NCBI GenBank assembly: GCA_028821815.1 | Contig: JAPKEY010000093.1 | Coordinates: 1-6,048, forward strand | Length of the DNA stretch: 6,048 nt | Reading direction: 5' to 3' | DNA from: Candidatus Poseidoniales archaeon | GTDB taxonomy: Archaea > Thermoplasmatota > Poseidoniia > Poseidoniales > Thalassarchaeaceae | Shown here: one piece after another, positions 1-5,809 of the stretch | Layout: each line of letters begins with the position of its first letter | How positions within the stretch are numbered: position 1 is the first letter of the stretch | Position numbers and translations under genes: made by a program | The notes under the pieces: generated by a model | What the model was told of the DNA's origin: nothing | The model's input: the letters and a program-made list of their open reading frames with translations, nothing else | Database searches by the model: none

Positions 1-1170
1 TATGGAAACACATTGATGGCGACCTCCTCTGATGATGATGCCTTTGGCAGTGTCATCATCACAGTTCGAGCAACTGACGCAGATGGACAACTCAGTGAAG
101 CACCGATTCACGTGCATGTGCAAAATGTCAACGATGCTCCTCGCTTGGATGCAGTAGGTCTAGAGGATCTCATGGTTCAGGTCGATGACACCCTTGAATT
201 GGATCTGTCAGCACGTCTAACAGACATCGATGATGATAACGCTGAGATTTGGGTGCAAGAAAGTCACTCAGAAGGAATGGTTCTGTACAACCCTATTTCT
301 GGAATGCTTACAGCAACGTACAGCACAGCTGGTCAATACATGATTCAGTTGTCAGCACAAGATTCCCATGGTGACACAGGTCAGTGGAATCTGATGATCA
401 ACGTAGTTGACAATGTACCGTTGGTTTGGAGTACAGATGGCAGTACCGGCGACCTCGACATCATAGTAACCGACATGTTCTTTGGAAAGGACCCGACATT
501 CTTTGTCGTTCAACTCAGTGATGTTGAATTGACGAACATCGTTGCAGAATGGCAGATTTGTACCACCGACACTGGTATTTGCCACTCGTATGGTACCGAA
601 TCAATCGATGCCTCAACTTTCCAAACGGGACACACATTCGTTGCAGTCTCTATTTCAGAGAATGGATTGGCCAATTTCGATCAAGTGAAGATTCAGGTGA
701 CCGCTGTTGGTACCGATGGATTTGACTACGAGTCGATTTCAATATCATACCTAGCGATAGATGATTCTGACGTTATTGATCCAACTGATGAAACAGGCGA
801 TGACACGGACAACGAGCAGACTGGAGAAGATTCCGATCCATCCCAAACTGGTGGCATGAGTGTCATGGTCATTGGTAGCATCGTCGGTTTGGTGTTTCTG
901 CTTGTGATTGCAGGTGTTCTTGGTACCATGCTACTGCGTGGTGGCCGTGATGAAGAACCCACAGTTAATTGGGGAACTGAAGTCGCTTTCGACTCACCCG
1001 TAGCAGCCGCTCCCGCAGCCGCTCCAGCCGTCAATTCAGTCCCAGATTATACTCACCTGACACCGGGCGGTCAATATGTGACAGGTCACGCTGGAGAGAC
1101 GGTTTACTTGGCACCAAACGGTACCGCTTGGACCATGCAGGCTGACAGTTCGTTTGTTCGAACATCCTGA
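1..1170 (+). CDS. Cell-surface protein with Ig/cadherin-like repeats, one membrane anchor (5'-partial)
   Basis: The reading frame is open from base 1, so the true start lies upstream. Directly visible are the end of one beta-rich repeat closing with VNDAP (127-141), a second of about 90 residues closing with VDNVP (406-420), then a third domain to about 750 containing two Cys (559-561, 580-582) seven residues apart that could form a disulfide. An Asp/Glu/Thr-rich linker (about 757-850) leads to one hydrophobic segment (about 856-936), followed by Arg-Gly-Gly-Arg, an Ala/Pro spacer (about 997-1047) and a roughly 40-residue Gly/Tyr/Trp-containing tail. VNDAP endings are typical of cadherin-like and dystroglycan-type Ig repeats in large prokaryotic surface proteins. 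The inferred topology is outside N-terminus, single membrane span and small cytosolic domain. Adhesion or ligand binding is plausible, but no ligand can be named. No catalytic motif was seen. Confidence 0.85.
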   Translation, partial: YGNTLMATSSDDDAFGSVIITVRATDADGQLSEAPIHVHVQNVNDAPRLDAVGLEDLMVQVDDTLELDLSARLTDIDDDNAEIWVQESHSEGMVLYNPISGMLTATYSTAGQYMIQLSAQDSHGDTGQWNLMINVVDNVPLVWSTDGSTGDLDIIVTDMFFGKDPTFFVVQLSDVELTNIVAEWQICTTDTGICHSYGTESIDASTFQTGHTFVAVSISENGLANFDQVKIQVTAVGTDGFDYESISISYLAIDDSDVIDPTDETGDDTDNEQTGEDSDPSQTGGMSVMVIGSIVGLVFLLVIAGVLGTMLLRGGRDEEPTVNWGTEVAFDSPVAAAPAAAPAVNSVPDYTHLTPGGQYVTGHAGETVYLAPNGTAWTMQADSSFVRTS

Positions 1171-1171
1171 T

Positions 1172-1250
1172 TTGAAAACAGGATCCACGCCTAGTGCGCT
1201 CGGCGAATAAAGGGGCTTTGCCTTTTTTGATTGGGTAATCCAGTTTTCAA
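1172..1250. repeat. Widely spaced 13-nt inverted repeat around a terminator
   Basis: The arms at 1172-1184 and 1238-1250 are complementary at 12 of 13 positions. They are separated by 53 nt that contain the short hairpin and T-tract at 1209-1228. The left arm starts one base after the stop codon of the surface-protein gene. In RNA the arms could close a larger stem around the terminator. As DNA they could be a decayed mobile-element or protein-binding inverted repeat. No coding sequence lies between them. Function is unknown. Confidence 0.5.
1209..1228 (+). terminator. Hairpin plus T6 tract, probable terminator of the surface-protein gene
   Basis: Bases 1209-1216 can pair with 1220-1227: eight pairs including two G-T wobbles, with a TTT loop. 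The 3' arm lies within the run of six T at 1223-1228. It begins 38 nt after the stop codon at 1168-1170. Archaeal RNA polymerase terminates mainly at T-rich tracts, with or without a hairpin, so the T6 is the stronger part of the evidence. Confidence 0.6.
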
Positions 1251-1263
1251 GCCCCAATCGCGG

Positions 1264-1270
1264 TTTTATC
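1264..1270 (+). promoter_or_regulatory. TATA-like element upstream of the Hc1-like gene
   Basis: The AT-rich heptamer TTTTATC stands out in a GC-mixed spacer. With the usual archaeal spacing of about 25-28 nt, transcription would start near 1292-1296. That gives a leader of roughly 35-40 nt before the ATG at 1331, or a near-leaderless message for the ATG at 1298. No convincing BRE was seen. The call rests on position and AT content only. Confidence 0.4.
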
Positions 1271-1317
1271 GATTCAATAGCCGACTTCCGAAGGTGAATG
1301 ATTAATAGCGTTCTTCA

Positions 1318-1322
1318 GAGGG
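1318..1322 (+). promoter_or_regulatory. Shine-Dalgarno-like GAGGG that favours the start at 1331
   Basis: GAGGG ends 8 nt before the ATG at 1331, a normal spacing. The alternative in-frame ATG at 1298 has an AAGGTG motif only 1 nt upstream, which is too close for normal use, and sits directly after an in-frame TGA at 1295-1297. The family resemblance of the protein also begins after 1331. Confidence 0.45.
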
Positions 1323-1330
1323 CCGACCCT

Positions 1331-1510
1331 ATGTCAGTAGCCGACATGGTACAAGGAATGATAGACACATTGAATGAAGCACTCGTGGATGCGGGTAAGC
1401 ACGACCGTGGCAACTCAGCCGCGGGTACTCGTGTACGCAAAGCCATGCAGAGCACAAAGAACTCAGCACAGGCCGTGCGAAAGCAGGTCCAATCTGACAA
1501 GAACGCTTGA
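1331..1510 (+). CDS. Small histone H1-like (Hc1-type) DNA-binding protein
   Basis: A 59-residue protein. Its central stretch GNSAAGTRVRK (residues 27-37) closely matches the G-N-x-A-A-G-T-R-x-R-K core that I recall from the bacterial Hc1/histone H1-like family (chlamydial Hc1 and short Bacteroidetes homologues of about 55-60 residues). Before it is an amphipathic helix (residues about 3-22) and after it a second helix with spaced Lys/Arg and a K-N ending, the order seen in those homologues. Those proteins are thought to bind DNA and help organise the nucleoid; that role here is inference. The gene stands alone, with its own putative promoter and a strong terminator, suggesting high independent expression. 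The start at 1331 is preferred over ATG 1298 because of the GAGGG spacing and family length. The similarity was judged by eye, and the match covers a short region. Confidence 0.7.
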   Translation: MSVADMVQGMIDTLNEALVDAGKHDRGNSAAGTRVRKAMQSTKNSAQAVRKQVQSDKNA

Positions 1511-1527
1511 TTCGTTCAATTGTTTGT

Positions 1528-1559
1528 GCCCCCGTTTTGACTTCGGTCAAGGCGGGGGC
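1528..1559 (+). terminator. 14-bp hairpin with cUUCGg tetraloop, terminator of the Hc1-like gene
   Basis: Bases 1528-1541 pair with 1546-1559 with no unpaired position (12 Watson-Crick pairs, two G-U). The TTCG loop is closed by C-G, the exceptionally stable cUUCGg tetraloop. It begins 18 nt after the stop codon at 1508-1510 and is followed by a T-rich stretch (1561-1570) that reaches the stop of the convergent gene. In RNA from the minus strand the two wobble pairs become A-C mismatches and the loop becomes CGAA, so the structure is designed for plus-strand transcripts. Besides termination it could protect the 3' end of a short abundant mRNA. Confidence 0.75.
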
Positions 1560-1569
1560 CTCTTGTGTT

Positions 1570-3108
1570 TCATCTTAGAGCCAATTCAGAATGAGTTGTC
1601 CATACGATCCATTCACCGCCACCATTCATGAAATCAGCTTGTCCAGTTGTTTGATACCAACCTTCAGGGGGTGCACCCCATTGGATGTCAGGTGACAATA
1701 CAATCCATTCTACAGAGAATAAATTTCCACGATTTTGTATGGTTTCACCTGAGAACAATTCTGTTTCCCAACCAGAATCAGGAGCACGCCAGTGCCCTGT
1801 GATATTACGCTCAACCACTTCCTCGATGTGAGTGTGGAATGTGTAGAGGTAATGCATACCAAGAGTGGTATCGTGGATAAAGAGGAAATCTTCACCATCC
1901 GCCATATTGTCTGAAAGAACTTCTGCTGCATCATCGGTCCAGTAAGTTTGACCATGCAAACCAGCTGCTAGCGAGATTGGTAAAATCAGTAAAACACCGA
2001 TAATGGCGTTTCGTTCAGTCCAATCGAGTCCCCCATTGACTCGTTTGATGAAGAGGTAGGAGGGAATGACGAGGATTGTGATGTATCTTCCATTGTTACC
2101 CATCGTCCACATATGCCAAGGCCACTCTGAGTTCCAGAGAATTGATTCAAAGGTCCACAGGCATGCCACGTAGGCCACAATTGCGCCAGCCATTGTTCCA
2201 ATGAAAAGTGCAAGCTCTCCAGTCAAACGATCATCATTGCTTGCCATGTTACACCAAGCTCTCTTTGCGAATGGCCACAGAACCATGCCGAACATCCCAT
2301 AGACGAGGATGACTCCGAAAATCGCAATCAGTAGGGCCTGGATGAAACGAATTGTATCTGTGATCACCACAGAGAACGATCCGTACCCCAACAAACCCAA
2401 ACTTACGATGCTTAGTAATCCAAATCCAAATCCACCAAACATCACTTTTTGTGGATTGAACCAATGGTTCGGTGCACGATCGATGAACATCCCAATCCCA
2501 ATCAATGCAATTAGTGGAATCAGCAGGGAAAATGGATCAACTTTCCATTTCAAAACTAAGACCCATAGAATCACTATCGCTGAAAATCCAATTGCTGTAA
2601 TACGCGCAAATGAATTTTTTTCAACACCATAATCCCGTGACATTTTCCAGATGGTCCATGCAATTCCAATCATGGCCAGATAGGTGTATTCAGAGTAACC
2701 TCTTCCAATCGAAAAGATGAGTGCAGGATTCAACAATAACACAGTAATCGTTTCTTTGCTAAAACCCATACGATTCGCAGTGATGATTGCGACGAGTAAA
2801 CCAATGATTGCAAACGGCATTATCGTTCCAGGTGTGACACTACTTTCAGGAACTTCTCGAGCATCCATAGGATTTGAAGCAAGCGGATCCTCGGTTCTTA
2901 CATCACCCCAGTCTAGAGCCCAGCCATTTTCAGTTTCAATATAGGCGCCTTCGACATGTGCATCCAAGCCAAGGTCACTGGTGAAAATAGCCACCAAATT
3001 CACAATGATTGCTAGAAGAAACAAGCCATTCCAAAATCGGGCCTGACTGTAGAGTGGTTTACTCTCATCAGAGGTTGCCGCCTCTTCCATTGTGCCAGTT
3101 CCAGACAC
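1570..3108 (-). CDS. Polytopic membrane protein, probable GT-C-type glycosyltransferase
   Basis: A 512-residue protein with about ten to eleven hydrophobic segments (first at residues 27-44, last near 368-385) and a C-terminal domain of about 125 residues rich in Trp, probably outside the cell. Three features recall GT-C glycosyltransferases that use lipid-linked sugars. They are acidic/His residues in the first large outer loop (D45, D49, H51, in GLDAH), an NPAL...GYSEY segment (127-141), and GRYITILVIP (340-349), like the RY...P stretch of PMT/DUF2029-type enzymes. Protein or lipid glycosylation is the likely role; the substrate is unknown. The first codon is taken as GTG at 3108; ATG at 3090 is the alternative. 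An in-frame TAG at 3115-3117 excludes anything further upstream. Neither start has a good ribosome site. It is last in a three-gene block, 24 nt after fen1. Confidence 0.6.
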   Translation of the reverse strand: MSGTGTMEEAATSDESKPLYSQARFWNGLFLLAIIVNLVAIFTSDLGLDAHVEGAYIETENGWALDWGDVRTEDPLASNPMDAREVPESSVTPGTIMPFAIIGLLVAIITANRMGFSKETITVLLLNPALIFSIGRGYSEYTYLAMIGIAWTIWKMSRDYGVEKNSFARITAIGFSAIVILWVLVLKWKVDPFSLLIPLIALIGIGMFIDRAPNHWFNPQKVMFGGFGFGLLSIVSLGLLGYGSFSVVITDTIRFIQALLIAIFGVILVYGMFGMVLWPFAKRAWCNMASNDDRLTGELALFIGTMAGAIVAYVACLWTFESILWNSEWPWHMWTMGNNGRYITILVIPSYLFIKRVNGGLDWTERNAIIGVLLILPISLAAGLHGQTYWTDDAAEVLSDNMADGEDFLFIHDTTLGMHYLYTFHTHIEEVVERNITGHWRAPDSGWETELFSGETIQNRGNLFSVEWIVLSPDIQWGAPPEGWYQTTGQADFMNGGGEWIVWTTHSELALR

Positions 3109-3132
3109 AGGTGGCTATGATTGCACCGATGT

Positions 3133-4152
3133 TCAGAAGTCAAAGAGTGTTGATTGCCCTTTGGTTCGCATTCTTCCGGCCCCTTTCATTCGTTCAAGGG
3201 CCCGGTCTACACGTCGCTCACTGAAATCACGTTCATCGATGAGAAATTGCCTGAGTCCATCTTCATCCGTCACACCTGATGCAGGTAGTTCTCCAGATAC
3301 AGGATGATTCAGGAACAACTCACGAATTTCATCTAAGCGTTCAGGAACATCCTTCTCTTTTGCTTCACAAACTGCTTCAATGGTTCCATGCTCTTTGATT
3401 AATTTGAGTCCGGTTTTTGGCCCGATTCCACGAATACCTGGATGAAAATCAGTTCCGACCATAATACCCAAATCGACTAGTTGCTCATGTGTGATATCGT
3501 GTTCCTTGAGGAGATCAGCCAATATAATTCGTTCTGCTGTTATCACGCGGCCGAATTTCTTGGAACCATGGCTGGTTAAATTTCGAACCATCACAGGGCT
3601 ACCATACAGAAGTACATCCCAATCTTGACTGGCAACCCCTGCAACCAGTCCTTGTCGACACCAGACACTGGCAGCCCCTTCTGCTTCCATGGGTGCTTCA
3701 ATCCAAGAGATACCTAATAGGTCGAGCATTTGTTGGGTTTCTTGTACCATTTCTGGTGTGTATGATACAACCTGCGCTCCCAGTTTGTCAGCGGCTTTCC
3801 AATCTTCAGCTTCGATGGCAGCTTCCCATTTCTGCATGGCATTAACTCGTCTTTCCTTTCGTCCAGCCAAGGTTTCGAATTTGAGTTCGTGTGGCCTACC
3901 GTCAAAAACGAATACGGGATCAATTCCCGCTTCAATCAACTTCGCACTCCGGTCGAGAAACCCCATTAGATGGGACACAGGCCTGCCGTTACTATCTCGT
4001 AGGTAGGTTCCATCTTTGCCCTCCCCTCGTGCGCGTAGACTGGTGATGAATTGGTAAGCGGTGAGAAACGCATCCACAGCCACACGTTGACCAGCAAGAT
4101 CACTCATCTGAATGGATACAGGTGAAGCGAGGTCTCGGAGATTACAGCCCAT
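3133..4152 (-). CDS. fen: Flap endonuclease FEN-1
   Basis: A 339-residue, full-length archaeal FEN-1, which removes 5' flaps during Okazaki-fragment maturation and base-excision repair. All seven metal-binding carboxylates expected from the human enzyme can be placed: D27 (VAVDAF), D84 (VFDG), E156 and E158 (EAPMEAE), D177 and D179 (SQDWD) and D235 (GTDF). K91 and R98 correspond to the gateway residues K93 and R100 of human FEN1. The H2TH/helix-hairpin-helix region is at about 241-253 (RGIGPKTGLKLI), and the last seven residues QSTLFDF form a PCNA-interacting box. The N-terminal Met-Gly is as in the family. The start at 4152 is supported by these features and a GAGG 8 nt upstream. The gene lies 10 nt after an unrelated membrane-protein gene and 24 nt before another. 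Co-transcription is likely, functional linkage unproven. Confidence 0.96.
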   Translation of the reverse strand: MGCNLRDLASPVSIQMSDLAGQRVAVDAFLTAYQFITSLRARGEGKDGTYLRDSNGRPVSHLMGFLDRSAKLIEAGIDPVFVFDGRPHELKFETLAGRKERRVNAMQKWEAAIEAEDWKAADKLGAQVVSYTPEMVQETQQMLDLLGISWIEAPMEAEGAASVWCRQGLVAGVASQDWDVLLYGSPVMVRNLTSHGSKKFGRVITAERIILADLLKEHDITHEQLVDLGIMVGTDFHPGIRGIGPKTGLKLIKEHGTIEAVCEAKEKDVPERLDEIRELFLNHPVSGELPASGVTDEDGLRQFLIDERDFSERRVDRALERMKGAGRMRTKGQSTLFDF

Positions 4153-4160
4153 TCAAGCCG

Positions 4161-4164
4161 CCTC
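4161..4164 (-). promoter_or_regulatory. Shine-Dalgarno GAGG for fen overlapping the upstream stop codon
   Basis: On the minus strand GAGG (4164 to 4161) lies 8 nt before the fen ATG and overlaps the TGA stop (4165-4163) of the preceding gene. Ribosomes finishing the upstream gene would end on the fen ribosome site, an arrangement that suggests translational coupling and one mRNA. Confidence 0.55.
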
Positions 4165-5716
4165 AGAATTCTTCAAGATCATCGATTGCCTCTTCCATGT
4201 CCTCATCCTCATAATCTTCATCATCGTCGCCATCAGCACGATTTTGGCGGAACCCCATCCAAAAACCAATGCCACCCATCAGAAGTCCTAGTACGGTTAC
4301 AATGTGTGCATAATTTCCCCAAGAGGAATCCAATCCAACAAGCGTGCAAGCTTCGTGTGGAATTGCAAATCGGGTACTATCTTCACCATTGACGGTAACT
4401 GTAACAATTTGAGGTGAACCGCTCGGATCTGCGTACATGGGTAGGAATGAACTTTCACCCGTGATTGGATTTGTAGTGTTGATGATTGTTATTTCAGCCA
4501 GAACCGCTTGACCTGGGCGTAAATCCATGTGGAATAGAGAGAAGTATAATTGCACATATTCCCTCCCTCGTTTACTGATTTCGACATCTTCAAGTATTGC
4601 TGCCTCAGTTTCATGACCAAGTCCTGAGATTGTTTCCGCACCGTCTTTAGCAGTATACACATGCTCAAATTCAGCATAGAACGTAAACGTATATCCTTCT
4701 ACCAATTCATCACCAAGAAAGGTCCCATCTCTTTCTTCGAGTTGTGCCAATTCTTCGATGCTCCACACATCTGGATCATCGGGATTGGCAGCTGTGCCAG
4801 TCGCCAGAGGTCCGGCTAAAAGCGGAGCCACTAACATAGACACTAGAATTCCCAATCCAGTCAATAGAATCGAGAGTTCTTTGAATGGAATAGAGGGAAG
4901 GAACATGAATCCCCCCACAAATATACCAACCCCTAACACCCCCCAAATGATGAGGCCGAGAATCGATGATGAGTTTGCATTTTCAAGAGTATAGCCAGAT
5001 GCTTGCGCGTAAGGTGAAACATATTTATCACCATCAAGACCGGGTACAACAGGTTCGTAAGGAGCCAGCACAGGAATGTCCATCCATGATTCTCCATTTC
5101 CAAGATACAGAATGTATCCATCATTTGGATTCGCACTTTGTGGCTTTTGGAACGATATTCGCAATCCAAATGTTTCGTCTGCTTTCACTTCCTCTACGTT
5201 GTGGTAGAATTCAAACTGATAGTTATCATCTTCATCGGGTTGATTGATCGTTTGTTGTGCCAAATCCACATTTCCAAGACGAAGAACGATTGTGACTTCT
5301 TTGGTGCATTGCCCTTGTTCCAAATCACAAATTATCAGTAAATGGATATTCCCAGTGATTGGGACCGTATTGTCGATAAGTACAGGTTCAGCAGGAGGGT
5401 TAGATCCCTCCCAAGTGTATGTCCTTGGTCCACCGCCATTGTTTGGATTACCCGGAAAATTCCCCTCACTCATTTGATCATCAGATTCAGGATCTGTTGG
5501 TGCTGAATGAGTCCATACTTGCCAAGTGCTTTGACTCTCAGCGGTCGATTGCCCGTACATGTACATCCGGTTTTGTTCAAAGGTCAAGTTGCGTGGGTCT
5601 TCAGATTGCATTACACCCGCACCGGGTTCTTGAGCGGTGGTTGGGATGGTTGCAAATAGACTGGCAAATAACAGCACGCCGAACAGGACGATTGCCCCTC
5701 TCCCACGTGTGCGCAT
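4163..5716 (-). CDS. Secreted/membrane-anchored protein of unknown function
   Basis: A 517-residue protein whose family I do not recognise. It opens with a clear signal peptide (basic MRTRGRG, hydrophobic core about 8-23, likely cleavage after A28 in TTA-QE). Residues about 29-245 form a beta-rich, Asn/Pro/Asp-rich outer domain with two Cys (C130, C137). Two hydrophobic segments follow (about 251-275 and 281-303) as a hairpin, then a second outer domain (about 304-465, with C457), a third hydrophobic segment (about 469-489) and a very acidic tail (about 494-517). Inferred topology: two extracytoplasmic domains and a short acidic cytosolic tail. No catalytic motif is evident; a structural, binding or sensory role is possible. 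It is first in the minus-strand block, preceded by a TATA-like element and a pyrimidine-rich stretch lacking a ribosome site, which suits a leaderless mRNA. Confidence 0.85.
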   Translation of the reverse strand: MRTRGRGAIVLFGVLLFASLFATIPTTAQEPGAGVMQSEDPRNLTFEQNRMYMYGQSTAESQSTWQVWTHSAPTDPESDDQMSEGNFPGNPNNGGGPRTYTWEGSNPPAEPVLIDNTVPITGNIHLLIICDLEQGQCTKEVTIVLRLGNVDLAQQTINQPDEDDNYQFEFYHNVEEVKADETFGLRISFQKPQSANPNDGYILYLGNGESWMDIPVLAPYEPVVPGLDGDKYVSPYAQASGYTLENANSSSILGLIIWGVLGVGIFVGGFMFLPSIPFKELSILLTGLGILVSMLVAPLLAGPLATGTAANPDDPDVWSIEELAQLEERDGTFLGDELVEGYTFTFYAEFEHVYTAKDGAETISGLGHETEAAILEDVEISKRGREYVQLYFSLFHMDLRPGQAVLAEITIINTTNPITGESSFLPMYADPSGSPQIVTVTVNGEDSTRFAIPHEACTLVGLDSSWGNYAHIVTVLGLLMGGIGFWMGFRQNRADGDDDEDYEDEDMEEAIDDLEEF

Positions 5717-5740
5717 AAAGCGAGGGGAGAGGTGCGACCG

Positions 5741-5747
5741 TTATAGG
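5741..5747 (-). promoter_or_regulatory. TATA-like element of the minus-strand block
   Basis: On the minus strand CCTATAA lies with its centre about 27 nt upstream of the ATG at 5716. In archaea that distance places the transcription start at or next to the start codon. The 24 nt between are pyrimidine-rich and hold no Shine-Dalgarno motif, which agrees with leaderless initiation. The same AT-rich patch (5741-5752) is the only obvious TATA candidate for the divergent gene at 5810 as well, so it may be shared. Confidence 0.5.
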
Positions 5748-5756
5748 ATTAAGGCG

Positions 5757-5785
5757 GTGTGTGTGCTGCGTAGCAGCACAGACGC
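5757..5785. repeat. Imperfect palindrome/hairpin in the divergent spacer
   Basis: Bases 5762-5769 pair perfectly with 5773-5780 around a GTA loop. After one G-G mismatch, 5757-5760 continue against 5782-5785 (one G-T wobble). If a plus-strand transcript starts before it, this would be a 5'-leader hairpin ending 12 nt before the ribosome site at 5798. If transcription starts near 5770, it is better read as a DNA operator. Which holds cannot be decided from sequence. Confidence 0.5.
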
Positions 5786-5797
5786 GCACGCGAGAGA

Positions 5798-5802
5798 GAG
5801 GT
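5798..5802 (+). promoter_or_regulatory. Shine-Dalgarno GAGGT for the gene starting at 5810
   Basis: GAGGT follows a short GA repeat and ends 7 nt before the ATG at 5810, against 10 nt before the next ATG at 5813. It favours 5810 as start. An in-frame TAG at 5771-5773 limits how far upstream the gene could begin. Confidence 0.5.
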
Positions 5803-5809
5803 ACCGGAA

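Noticed and set aside
726..1034. Long open frame on the minus strand opposite the surface-protein gene.
   Set aside because: It is antisense to a strongly supported coding frame, with low-complexity Ala/Ser/Pro composition that mirrors the Asp/Ala-rich codons. Treated as a shadow.
592..1125. GGTACC occurs four times in about 530 bp (592, 709, 922, 1120) and again at 5800.
   Set aside because: Within the surface-protein gene, three of the four sites are in frame as Gly-Thr codons or close to it, and the protein is rich in Gly and Thr. Codon preference explains it without invoking a site-specific system.
1374..1631. Plus-strand open frame overlapping the Hc1-like gene and the terminator.
   Set aside because: It crosses the hairpin and the end of the convergent gene, is out of frame with the conserved Hc1-like core and has a Cys/Arg-rich composition typical of shadow frames.
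2418..2438. Short tandem repeat of CCAAAT in the GT-C-like gene.
   Set aside because: It encodes a Gly-Phe-Gly-Phe-Gly stretch at the edge of a membrane helix. Too short and in frame, so likely just codon repetition.
2615..2625. Run of seven T (A7 on the coding strand) inside the GT-C-like gene, a possible slippery site.
   Set aside because: The reading frame continues uninterrupted on both sides with membrane-protein composition, and there is no alternative frame of useful length after it.
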